From Selaginella moellendorffii (Eukaryota; Streptophyta; Lycopodiopsida; Selaginellales; Selaginellaceae), in the NCBI RefSeq assembly GCF_000143415.4, contig NW_003314434.1:86603-150602 (forward strand): a DNA stretch of 64,000 nt, written 5' to 3'. The stretch's first letter is position 1; every line of letters begins with the position of its first letter. A program made the position numbers and the translations under genes. Shown here in pieces: positions 36,403 to 48,000 of this stretch. The notes below the pieces were generated by a model, which was given only the letters and a program-made list of their open reading frames with translations, was not told the DNA's origin and did not search any database.

Positions 36403-36896
36403 CTGGAGCTCGCTAAGTTGCTGCTGCAAATAGACCTTCCGAACCAGTGGAATTTGCGAGAGGTTTTTAAGTGCAGCGAGTTCCTGTTTACAATCTAAAG
36501 ACTTTAGTATGAATCACAACGCAAATTCCAACTTGCCTTTTCTAGCTCTGTGAGTTCCAGCGAGTAGGCGTTGGACACACGCGCAGAGAGTTCTTCCGCA
36601 CGCTGGATAGCCTCCTTTGCGAGGTTCCCAGTCACCGCAACCAATCGCCTCGTACCCTTGGCGACTCCCTCTTCCGAGACAATAGCAAATGCCTCGGCCT
36701 GTCTAGTGTTCGAGAGGTGCGTTCCTGATAGTCGAATTTAGCGAGCTTTTTCGTTGCTAAACGATATCAACTTACCTCCGCACAGCTCCACCGAATGGGT
36801 CACGCAAGATGGATCATTAAGTTGGCGAGAAAGGAGGGAGATAAGCTCGCCAAGGCATGGATCCGCACCATCTTCTGGGTGTGCTACCGCGTCAAC
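36403..36896 (-). pseudogene. Alanyl-tRNA synthetase fragment: editing-domain end and linker
   Basis: Minus-strand exons 36896 to 36403 translate to VDAVAHPEDGADPCLGELIS, SCVTHSVELCGG, THLSNTRQAEAFAIVSEEGV, AKGTRRLVAVTGNLAKEAI and a helical part ending VRKVYLQQQLSELQ. This is the end of the AlaRS editing domain with its ELCGGTH zinc-site motif and the start of the linker before C-Ala. Catalytic core, tRNA-recognition domain and the upstream editing exons are absent. The C-terminal domain lies upstream on the same strand at 37785-37285, so the order is permuted. Introns are kept, so this is a DNA-level duplicate and not a retrocopy. Confidence 0.8.
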
Positions 36897-37144
36897 CTGC
36901 CAGGAAAAGGCTGCCATCTCCTTCGATGATGCCTGGGAGCTCCACCGGAAATGCACTCCCGGCCAACTCGGCCAGCTCTCTTTCATCGTCAAGCGTCAAC
37001 GCCGCGCCTGTGAGCCGATCAACAAGTTTGATGTTCTGAGAGCCTTCTCTCTAGGATTCCCCGCCGTAGCCGTCGAGGACGAGGCTGTGGCTGCAGCCAT
37101 CCTTAACTTAGTTCTCGCATAACGGTACGAGTTCATCTGTTTTA

Positions 37145-37209
37145 CATTTGTTTCATACAGCTCTTGACAATTCTCCCATTTGTTTCATACAGCTCTTGAC
37201 AACTCTCCC
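37145..37209 (+). repeat. Two 32-bp tandem copies
   Basis: CATTTGTTTCATACAGCTCT and the bases after it are repeated with a 32-bp period and one mismatch between the two AlaRS fragments; a third, weaker copy starts near 37252. The repeat sits at the join between the fragments and may mark the rearrangement. Confidence 0.75.
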
Positions 37210-37284
37210 ATCTTTAGAACACTACCGCTAATGGTATGGTACTTTTTATTCTTGTTTCGTTCAGCTCTAACAGTTATCGCATTT

Positions 37285-37785
37285 TTAGGATGAAAAAATG
37301 TGAGCAGCGTGCTCCTCGGCTATGAGCATCGCTTTGCTGATTCCATCAACGTTGCTGCCCTGAAACAATATGAACATGTAAACGAGACGAGAAACTAATA
37401 CAAGGAAGGAGCTTACTTGTCCCTGAGCAAACATGGACTCGCCACCACTGTTCCCATTCAATGGCTCCAAAGCCTTTCTCAGCCACTCGACAGCGCCGAC
37501 TCCATTCCCCGCCACGAAACTTGGGACTCCAGCGCAGACCAGCACCTTTCTCGCCACTGAATCGACACTGAAGATCATCGTCGCAACGCTCTGAAAATTA
37601 GCACACCACGGCAAGAAGTCATGATTGGTGATCGATCGAAAACACAGCCTTACTCTCTCGGTGCCTGCTGCAACACCTTCCCGGAGAGCAGTCGTGTCGA
37701 GGCCAACGTCGACTCTTAGAACGGACCATTTGAGGCCCCGCAAAACTGCCTGATCCACACAGCAAACTGTTGTCTCTATTGCTCT
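37285..37785 (-). other. Alanyl-tRNA synthetase C-terminal (C-Ala/DHHA1) segment
   Basis: Minus-strand text RVDVGLDTTALREGVAAGTE, TMIFSVDSVARKVLVCAGVP, GAVEWLRKALEPLNGNSGG, ESMFAQGQ, then GSNVDGISKAMLIAEEHA aligns in order with the last ~120 residues of plant AlaRS, including the GQG glycine motif. Two stretches look like AlaRS introns (GTAAGG...TTCAG, 63 nt; GTAAGC...TTCAG, 57 nt). Both are multiples of three and stop-free, so the frame stays open spliced or unspliced. Upstream the frame continues without a stop into the callose synthase C-terminus. It can be an exon set of that gene or a relic; a complete AlaRS gene is not present here. Confidence 0.8.
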
Positions 37786-40700
37786 CTGCAGATTCAAGTC
37801 CAGAGCCCGTTGTCTTCCGATGGTTTCTTCTGTTGTGGTGGTTATGGGGGTTGACAGTAGCACAGATATCTCGAGCCCGCGGCTAAAAGCTTGGTTGAAG
37901 AGAATGCGCGTGTGGAGTGGAGAGATAAATGGGAACCACGAGAGGAAGATGATGGGAGCGAAGATCACGTAGCCCATGCCGACGTCGTAGCTCCAGGCCC
38001 AGACGGACATGAGCCACCACAGCCTCGCCTTCTTGAGCCATGGTTTGCAAGCTATGCCAATCTGCGAAGAAAGAGTTGGAGGTGATAATGGATTGGAGGG
38101 AAGCTACACAAAGCTTACGCTGAGAATCCCCCAGCCGGTGGGAATGAGAGCTAGGATGCTCGCTATAACATCCAGGACTTGGAGCCTCAGCGTGAAGACG
38201 CATCCGGTGATGAAGGCAGCGAGAAGAACTATGAATGCAAGGAAGTGAACAAAGCGGAGCTTGTTACTGCTCCTTGGGCTGAGCGACAGGAACTACAAAA
38301 GAGAGAAACGTTTGATTAGCGTGAGAGCTGGCTGGGTTTGGAGCTTACCGCCACTAGCAAGCCTATGCAAACGAACAACACCCATGAACTTGCGTACACC
38401 TGACAGCACAAGCTCTCTTGTTTGTGCATGCTCTTAAAGACGAAAACACAGCTTTTACCAGCAGAGAGATTGTTCCGACACCCGACCTGAGGTGATAAGC
38501 CACTCCAAACTGGATAAGGAAGAAGCGTAAGCTCAGGATGCATTCCACGGCTCTAGCTCGGAAGCCCATCAAATCCGTCTAGCAGAAAGAACAAGAGAAA
38601 CACGAAACTAGTAGTTTTCAAGTTGGATAACTTTTCTTGTACCCGTTTTTCCCACCAGGTGGCCCAGCTCTCGTAATCCGGGGCGGAATGGCTCTTGTTT
38701 GTAAGCCAGTTATTCCAGTTGGTTATGTCTTCCACAGTCCTGGAAAAGAAGAATTTATCATTCGTGCAAACAACGCCATCAGACTAACTTACTTTTGCCA
38801 CTCAAAGCTGAGTGGATTGAAGAAAAACGGGGCGTAGAGCCAGCATATGGCAAGGAAACCGATGTCCAGAGCCAGTAGAACGTATCCTTTTCTTGTCCGT
38901 TGTGCTCCATATACCACGTAGACGAACAACAGCATTGCTATCTCCAAACTACACGGGGATTAGCTTCGAACGAGGACATAAAAGACGTACCCTTTGACAA
39001 AATGGCTGCGCGAGTAGAAGCGATAGTTCTCAGCAAAATGGACGTGCTCAATGACAAATCCACGCCCAGTGCTGCGATACTGACACACAACATCCATGGT
39101 TTAGAGGAGCTTCGAAGTTAATTCTTTCTTCACTTGCCATTGCACCTCCATGGAGTATCGTCCTACCAAAGTAGTGTGTTCTTGTGGCCAACGAGAAAGC
39201 AAAGAAAATAAACGAGCCCAGCAGCCACATGAGAATGAAGTACTGTAGAGCCTGAAAGTGAATAAAACTGAGCTTGTGAGACATTCCTTGTAAACTTGGA
39301 AAACATCACCTTGAGAAAGCCTTGCTCCAAAATGTAGCCCGTGACCATGGGAGCGCAGTTTAAGAACCCATACTGAAAAATCGCTTGCGTTGCAAGCACT
39401 GATTCCAGTGCGTTGTTGCCTTCTATGCGAGCCTTTGTCAGCATATCTTTTTCCACCCCCGACAGAACCTTCACAAGAAGACACAGAACTATTACGTGAA
39501 GTTGGGAAGTTTAGGACTACCATGTAAACTTTCCCATACAAGTATGCATAAAGTGCCACGACTATCATCTGTAGAAAAAGAAAAATGAAAAAAGAAAAAA
39601 GTCCAAGTTTACAATGATTTGAATTCATGCTTACCGCTGTAGATATATAGAACCCAACAGATGTATAGTAAAACGACAGCATTCTCCAGAAATCAAAGAA
39701 TCGTGCCAAGCGGTAGACGTCCCTGCTGAGGATCTGCTCGCCATTTCCGCTCGAGACTTTGGCCTCAAATGCTGATATTTGATTCAGCCCCAGGTCCCGA
39801 CCTTTACCAACTTGAATATATTCGTGATGGGTCACCATGCCACCTCTGAGTGTAGAATTGTATCCTACAATTGCATTCGATTAGTTCACACCGAGCAGAG
39901 GTGTGACTTACCAGCAAAGATGTCTTCACTCAAGTTGATGGTTCTCGAGGCTTTGCTGATCCCACCCCTGGTTATGTGAAAGATCCGATCAAACACATCT
40001 GGATGCCCGTAGTGCATTCGTATCCTGCATACAGTATTGTAGAAGGTTGGGAAATGTAAAGCAGGACTTACTTCAATGGATTTGCCATGACTCGTTGGGA
40101 GAGAGTAACAAAGGTGGTTTCCTGATTGGACATGAACCACGCTAGCGATGAAACACTGCAAAAAAAAAAAAAAAAATCAATTTTCAAGTGCGAGTTTGAT
40201 TTAGTACCTTCCAGTAAATACATGCTCTCGGACACCCAAGATGGTCGGCACTTGTCTGTCCGGTTTCTTGTGGGGAGGGCGGAATTCCTCAAGTAAGTTT
40301 CGCATTTTTAAAGCCTCCTCAAAGTAATTGTCCTAGACGGAAACAATTATCAAAACGGTAAAGATTAAGTTATTGCATAGGTCACTTGATTCATGTCAAT
40401 TGTTTGCAATGCTTCTCCACGGGTAAAGATGATGGCATGGTTTTGGTTTTCCGGCTTTCCCTCGCCGATGCGAAAATCACCGGGAAGCTCAATGCTGTAT
40501 ATTGTCTAAAAAGAAAAAAATGAAAATAAAAATAAGAAAGAAGCGACAATCGAGTATTACTTTTATATCTTTCCCATCAAGCATTGCAAGCTTGGATGAA
40601 TGCGTTTTCCCATCGTTTCCTACGTCGATATATGCCACTCTTAAAAGTGGATGCCTGTATCACAGAATTCATGTTAGTTCACAAAATCATGGATATTATA

Positions 40701-43700
40701 CTTCTTCATCAAAAAGTTGATGTCATTTGCTTTAGTGTGCTTGGTTTTTATAAATTCGCCGTATCTTTGAGCAGCTACAATATACGTGAACTTTTGCGCA
40801 GGCACGAGGTCTGTGCAATCCAAGTTTAAGTAGCTGCCAAAAGAAAATCGTCGATTAACCAACCTATTAACTCATCACCGTCGCCCCCGGTATGTTGAAA
40901 CTTCAAGGCATCATAATAATACATCATTCCTCGAACTGCATACGAAAGATATTGCACAAATCAACAATCAAAGTGATTGAATGTGCACTTACCCGTCCTT
41001 GCCAAAGTCTGGCCACGATATGAAGCCCAAAGTCGGATTTCGTCGTCGTCCTCAGGAAGGCTTTTCTTCCCTATCCTTTTCTTCTCCATCCTTTCGTTAA
41101 AATTCTCCCATTCGTCTGCAACACCATGCTAGCATGCTATCTATAATTCAGCTCACATACCTGAGTAGACAAGCTGGAGATAATATAGCGTGGTAATCCC
41201 ATCTTTGTTTTTCGTATGAAGGTCGTTTGTGCTATATACAACTTCCTCATCCAGATATGGTGTCAAAACGCTGCAAGCAGAAGAATATTAAATTTTTTTT
41301 GAAGAGAACACGCCTGTAAAAAGCACCTGAAAGATAGCATTCGATCAACCGATGGAGGCTTTGGCATTTTCATGAGCAACGAGTTGCCAAAGAATAGAAG
41401 CCGGCGTCGGGCTTCTCCGTTTCTAGGAACGTCTAAGACATTTGTTGTCCCGTTTAGCATTTTCTCAAGTCGAAGCTTTTCCACACTCAAAGTGTTCAGC
41501 TCCTGATCCTGCAAGATAAGTATCAGGGACTGCTTTCTAACGCAAGAAATTTCACTCACATTCCAGTTTACGTGGAGAGTCTTGTCATCCAGCAGATTTT
41601 GAACCATAGGACTCGTTATCGGTATCCGCATTTTAAGCAGATGAGTAGCTTCCTCGTTGTATATGCCATGTTTCCAGTTATTATAGTACTTTTCTTTCAA
41701 CTCGTTCGTCCTATATAGGCAATTGAGGGCCAAGTTCCAATATGGAGCTAACATTACCACACGCCAAGCCGGTCAAGGATTTCTCCAACGGTGAAGAATA
41801 TTTCTTTGATAGCATCTCGGAGATAGCCTTCTTTGCTGAGACTTCTTAAAAGCTCGTTATGGTCTTTTCTATCAGCCAATGACACAGCAAGTTGCACCTT
41901 ATTCCACAAGAAGATCATATCAAAAACGAGTTTACTGATTCCTAAAGAGGTTACCTCATTGACTACAATAAAAAGAGGCCACCTGTTAACGTTAACCGCA
42001 CCGTTTCCAATTGTAAATTCTTTTGGTGGCGGCATTACGAACAGCTCTTTCTCACTGGAACACAAACAGGCCATGAAAAAAAGAAGTGATAGAATTGTGA
42101 GAACTTTACTTGTCACTTAAGTAGTCTTCCTCTCGCAATTTACTGATCAGCTCATTCCAGCACTTGTAAAAAACAGGTTCTCCAGAACCCTCAACTAATC
42201 GTTTTTCAAAATGTTTTGGCATCCTGCGAAACTGCTTGGCAAACATATACATTGACCTCATCTGAAGAGAAAATCACTTTCATAGTTAGCTGGTACCATT
42301 TAAAACCTGGCATTACCTCTCCAAGGTGGGCGATACCACCAGTTACGCAGCCAAGAATAGCGGAAAATACGACATACCAAATCTGCGTGTCAAGGAAATA
42401 AATCTGCGATGCAATGCATTCCAATTTTAGTACCTTCATCAAAGTATGAAAACATATACTTTCCAGGACTACTGGTGTCCACAAGGCGGCAACGGTGAGA
42501 ATGTTGTAATGGTCTGCCGAAGAATCAAGAGAAAATTAAGCTTGGAACAGGACGTGCATGCTCATACTCTTGGAAATAAAGTCGTGCCAAACATAATTCG
42601 CATCTCTCATCATGATAATAGAGCGCGTTGGCTTAACCAAAGGTACTATCTGAAGGCAATTCGATAAGTAATCGTGGCATAAATAAAAAAAAACCTTGAA
42701 ACTTCTCACTTGTGTCTTATAGCTAACAAAAAACTTGGCAGCGAGCAGAACTATCCAAAAGGACGCGTACCTGACATCACGAATTGACATAGAAAGGAGG
42801 ACTAGAATAGACATTATACATACTTAAGGAAATCCAATGGTCTTACTTGCATGCCACTCCCGATAAAGTACCTTTCCTGTTTTACACTTCTTAGAGCTTA
42901 CCAAAAGCAAATTACAAACCTTGAATATCCATTTGAGCCATGTAACAGATTTCCCTTTATCAGTGGGGAAAAAGCTCAAGAGGGAGTGGCCGATTGCATG
43001 AGCCAAATGCGCTACGAGATAAAATGACGCCACATACTCGTAAATCTTAAAATAGTCGACAGAAGTTTCAGGTTCATTTTCTTGAAAGCTCTTGCTGGAA
43101 ACGAGGGGTAAGAAAACGTATCAGAAACATTCCTTACATAGAAAGAAAGGTTTGGATCCCTGTTGCAACACCGTAGAAAAGAAACTGGAGAGCAATCCTC
43201 ACATTGTGCTTTACATAAGCACCATAGGTAAAGACGATGTCGAGAGTGGCTGCACACGAAGTGTAAGATCTTAATAAAAGCCAAAGGCTTCTGGCTTACA
43301 CTGGAAAAACATCAAGAAGGCATGAGTAGGACCAAAAAGTAAAAGGTATTTGAGCTTAAGGCTTTGAGTGAACGCAATTATAAGCAGGGCCTGTGGACAT
43401 TACCAGATTACAAGTTCAATACACCAAAGTGGCACCAACCTGCAGCATGATTGTGAAGAAAATCCAAAGCCTGTGAAAGCTATGGAAAATATGAAGAAAA
43501 GTGCGATGCTCGATAAAATTGACTTTTTTCTTGCGTCGCCATTTCTCTAATCCGGGGACTGTTATGACCAAAGAAAGATTGTTATCATCCCATGTGAAGA
43601 CTTTCAAGCACTGAGAGGACCTGGAAACAACAAACAGCTTTGGTACAAAGAATTATGAAAATTACCAACCAGAATAGCTCGTTCAGATCATCGTAGTTTG

Positions 43701-44504
43701 CAATCCTTCTATGAGAAATAATGGGACTTGGTTTGCGATCTTTTTCCTCCTTCAAAATCGAATAGACGGGCGTAATCACGCTCTCGAGAAACCCATTTTT
43801 GGCTTTGGCATTATGCCGAATTATACTTGTTTTCATCTGCAAAAGAAATAGTAATGAAACACAAGTGATCTACTTCTCTGGTGAAGAACCTTGTGGAAGA
43901 TAAAACAAAGGCATTCGGGCATAAATCTTAAGTTCGCCGCTTCTCCCCATATCAGCAAGTACAAGCACAAGGACATTAGATGATCGTCGCCTTTGAAACT
44001 GTAATGAAGGTGGTGAAGCGACCATAGAAAAAAAGTTTTAGATACCTGTGCTGATCAGATTTAGAGTGCTTATCATCAATCCGAGATTTAGAGTGCTCAT
44101 CATCAATCCAAGACTTAGAGTGCGTATACCAACTCTTGTAATTCTCTAAAGTCTTATTCGCAAGGTGACGAATGGCGGAACTGATATCTTTTTCGTGCGT
44201 GTTGGCAATCAACTGGATAATGTGCTCGCGCTGATTCCTCACATTGTCTTCCTGGAACTGGAGCTGTCATCCATCGTCACTGGGCAAAAAGAAAATCCTG
44301 ACCTGGAACTTACAAACGTCTCTGAGGTAATCCAGTATGTCCTCATCTTTTGTGTCATCTATTATCGATTCTCTGACTGTCTTGAGCTTCTTCTTGACGC
44401 TGTCTTCCACCTTGAAAACGAAACGATTAAGCCCGCCGCTGGATCGATCGAAGAAATACCTCGAGCAATTTGCTAGCGTGATCCGTTGCCGAGCTCGCGG
44501 CCAT
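37285..44504 (-). CDS. Callose synthase, GSL8/CalS10-like, N-terminally short, fused to AlaRS C-Ala
   Basis: About 40 small exons. Exon 1 (44504-44460) reads MAASSATDHASKLLE, then a 49-bp intron, then VEDSVKKKLKT...DILDYLRDVCKFQ and DNVRNQREHIIQLIANTHEK. Other callose synthases carry ~230-270 more residues before this point (the N-terminal Vta1/FKS-associated part), which are absent. The rest is complete in order: [14 protein letters not shown], transmembrane block, FKS1-like glucan synthase domain with [37 protein letters not shown] and [19 protein letters not shown], and the C-terminal membrane block ending [13 protein letters not shown]. Where the plus-strand paralogue stops about 13 residues later, this one continues in frame into AlaRS sequence to a stop at 37285. 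Family role: plasma-membrane beta-1,3-glucan synthesis at cell plates and plasmodesmata. Confidence 0.85.
44058..44123 (-). repeat. 27-bp coding repeat in the minus callose synthase
   Basis: Two and a half copies of a 27-bp unit encode a repeated nine-residue block (HSKSWIDDE, HSKSRIDDK) just after the conserved NQREH segment. The plus-strand paralogue has no such repeat. It keeps the frame because 27 is a multiple of three. Confidence 0.8.
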
Positions 44505-45020
44505 CGCTCCGGCGCCTCGACGATCACTCGGCGAGGAATCATCGAAATAAATAGGATACCCTTAGGGCGCTCGCTTTCCCGCCTCGCTACTCAAAGAGAG
44601 CTTTACTTCCAATAGACACTTCCTCCATGTGGCGGAATATTCGCGGGCTTAACTAGTGAAAGAATGGTTAAAAGGAAAATTCGGGAGCGTGGCAAAAAAG
44701 AGAAACGCATCAAACGTACCTGGATGGATGCTTCTGTCAGTGTCAAGAGTCCGCGTAGGGAGGACCTCTCGATCCGACGGCCACGAGCTCCTTAAAACGG
44801 CTTCCTGGCAATGGACGGCTGGAGATTGGGATCTCGCGTTGCGTACAATGCGCGCCCGCTCTTTCCTATCCGGAATGTACAAGTCGCCAAAATCAACGGC
44901 AGGGATTTCCCTTCGACAGTGATCTTTTCAAATGGCTCGAGCTGCTGAGAAGCTCGCCCAGACGAGTAGCATTTTGTCATGTTTTAGGTTTTCCTAGATC
45001 GGGGCAGGCGGCCGGCAGAA
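44505..45020. promoter_or_regulatory. Divergent promoter region of the two callose synthase genes
   Basis: 516 bp separate the start codons. The N-terminal exon text of the full-length gene (from 45021) has no mirrored counterpart here, so the minus gene's missing domain is not hidden in this interval. The small minus frame at 44649-44882 shows no similarity to callose synthase. No TATA box or named element is claimed. Confidence 0.45.
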
Positions 45021-48000
45021 ATGGCGTGGCAGAAGGCGCTATCCAACTGGGAGAGGCTTGTGGATGCAGCGCTCCGGCGCGAGCAGCTGCGAGGAACATC
45101 AGGTCTAGCCAGCGAGGGATCGGGCATCGGTGCCACCAGCGATGCGGTGCCGCCATCGCTGCTGCGGGAGACCAACATCGAGACAATATTACAGGCTGCC
45201 GACGAGATCCAAGCTGACAATCCCAGCGTCTCTAGAATCTGTGAGTTCGTGGTGATTTTCATGACTATACTTTCTGAGCTGATGAGGCGCTTCTGGCTGG
45301 TCGAATTCTTCTCAGTGTGTGAGTATGCTTACACTCTAGCTCAGAACCTGGACCCCAAGAGCGAAGGGAGAGGAGTCCTCCAGTTCAAGACGGGCCTAAA
45401 GTCGGTTATCAAGGTACGCGGCTTCTCTGGTGTTTGTGGGTTTTTTGAGAGGTTTAAGTTACAGCAAAAACTGTCGAGAAAAGAGGGAGAAAGGATCGAT
45501 CGCAGTCAGGATATCTCTTTGCTTTGGGAATACTACAAGTACTACCGGCAGAAGCACAACGTTGATGAGCTAAAAGAGCAGGGAAGACAATGGAGAGCAG
45601 CTGGGGACATAGATGCTCAACCGGGAGAGTAAGTTGGTGCTTTTATGTAGCATCTGGGTTTAAACAGTCACATTGAATTTCTTAGATTGAAGATCCAGAC
45701 GGAAAGATCGAAAAGGGTCTTCGAAACTTTAAGAGTTTTGAAAGAGGTGCTCGAGGCTCTCACGCAGGCATCGCCAGAAGCAGCAGCCAATATCTCGGAG
45801 GAGGTAAAGTCTGTTTAAATGACGCCACATTCTGAATCGTACTTCGCTATATCAGATGAAAAGAATGATGGAGTCGGATGCTGCAAAAGTGGAAGAATTT
45901 AAGCCTTACAACATTCTTCCTTTGGAGGCTCCTGGAGTAGCAGACGCAATCATATTACTTCCAGAGGTGGAACATACTTTTGCTTTTCTTTATTTTCTTT
46001 TCAAATGTTCTCGTGGAATACAGGTAAGGGGAGCGATTTCGGCGGTGGAATACACTAGCGACCTTCCTCAGCTACCTCAAAATTACTCCAAACCAAAGCA
46101 CAGGCCTATCGATATTTTTGATTTGCTGCACTTCATCTTCGGATTTCAGGTACTCTAGTGCTATTGTGACTCCTCGTGAGTTCCTCCCTCTGGTGTTTAT
46201 AGACGGACAATGTAATCAACCAACGGGAGCATCTCCTTCTTTTGCTTGCCAACAGTCAATCAAAATTAGAGGTCTTACACGACAAGGATACAGTAAGATG
46301 AATTCGCGCTCATTTATGATGCGCTGAGCTATTTATTTTTACGCAGCAATTAGATGAAGAGGCGGTCACCCGTGTTTTTGATAGAACCCTGGCAAATTAC
46401 AACAGATGGTGCTCTTTTGTTAGAGCAAGGCCAGTCACTGCGAGGTGTGCAAGTTATCCGTTTTATAAAAGGCCATGCTGCTTACCTTTGTATTTGTATT
46501 TTCTACAGAGCTCACAATAGGCAAAGAAAGGTGCTCTTGGTATCCTTGTATTTTCTTATTTGGGGCGAAGCGGCCAACTTGAGGTTTTTACCCGAATGCC
46601 TTTGCTACATTTTTCACATGGTCGGTGTGTTTTTCTGTTTTACTTCATTTTTATCTGCGATCACATTTCAGATGACTGAAGAGCTTTACACGATATTGGA
46701 TGGTCAACTTGCACAAAGATCAAAAATGTTGACAAACGATTCGGAATACGGGTTCCTTCACAGCGTCGTTTCACCAATTTATGAATTGCTTTCGGCGGTA
46801 TTACGTCATCTTCTTGTTGTCTTACGTTTTTCTGAGAATGCTCGCAGGAAGCAGCGAACACGAACGATGGCAAAGCTTCTCATGCTGCAAGTAGAAACTA
46901 TGACGACTTTAATGAGTACTTCTGGTCTGTATCATTTTCTACCACTGACTTCAATTTTTTCATTTCCTTGCTTTCCCTGTGTAGGTCGCATAAGTGTTTT
47001 GAGCTTCATTGGCCATGGAAAAGAAACGGGTCATTCTTCTTGCGACCGAAACCGAAGAAAAGGAATGTGAGTTTTACGTTTTCTGGTGTTTACTATTTTC
47101 TAATTGTTATTGATTAGACTAATCCCGATCTACAATATCGAAAAGGTAGATACGGAGGGAAAGTGCTGTTTGTGGAACATCGGACATTTATACATATGTA
47201 TCACAGCTTTCACCGTCTATGGATATTTCTGGTTCTAATGCTTCAGGTTTGAATAATGCCCGGTTTGGTCCGTTCTTTTGATATTTTTATTTAATAGGCC
47301 TTGACAATCTTCGCATTTCACGAAAATCTTCATCTCGTCACGATAAAGAGGCTACTCAGCCTTGGCCCCACATATGTGGTGATGAAATTTGCACAATGTA
47401 CGTTCATGATGTGTTTCTCCTTGCTAAATTCTCGGGTTTGTGAAGGTGTATTTGATGTTATATTGTTGTACGGAGCATACTCAAGCACCAGCAGATCGGT
47501 TCTTCTAAGAATACTCTTTCGATTCTTGTTCTTCGGCGCGTCAGCTGCTCTTCTTACGATACTTTACGTGTAAGCTTGTTAAAAGTTGATTCTTATCTCT
47601 AAACCAATAAACCTCTAACAACTAACACGAGTTGCTTTTCCAGCCAAGTTCTCAACGAAACGAGCCAGGGTGTATCAGACTCCTCATATTTTAAAATCTA
47701 CCTTCTCATAATTGGTGTTTACGCGGCCTTTCACTTTTTTATCAGTGTCATCATGCGCTTGCCTTTCTGCTATCGTGCCGTTTCTGGCCTTGGAGAAGGA
47801 GGATTTGTTCATTTCATTAAGTGGGTCCATCAGGTTTGTCTTCTTCATTTCCTCTATGGAATCCTTACTTCGTGCCGTAGGAGCGTTACTACGTTGGCCG
47901 TGGGCTATATGAATCAGCTGCTGACTTCCTCAGGTACAAAGCTTGTTATGACTTTTGTTGTGCTTATTCATTTCACAGATACTTCGTCTTTTGGATTGTT

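Noticed and set aside
36754-37122. Plus-strand 122-codon frame over the AlaRS fragment
   Set aside because: The minus strand holds the recognisable ELCGG/THLSNT motifs with splice sites; the plus frame has no family match.
37891-38248. Plus-strand frames over the callose synthase 3' exons
   Set aside because: Shadow frames of a gene clearly coded on the minus strand.
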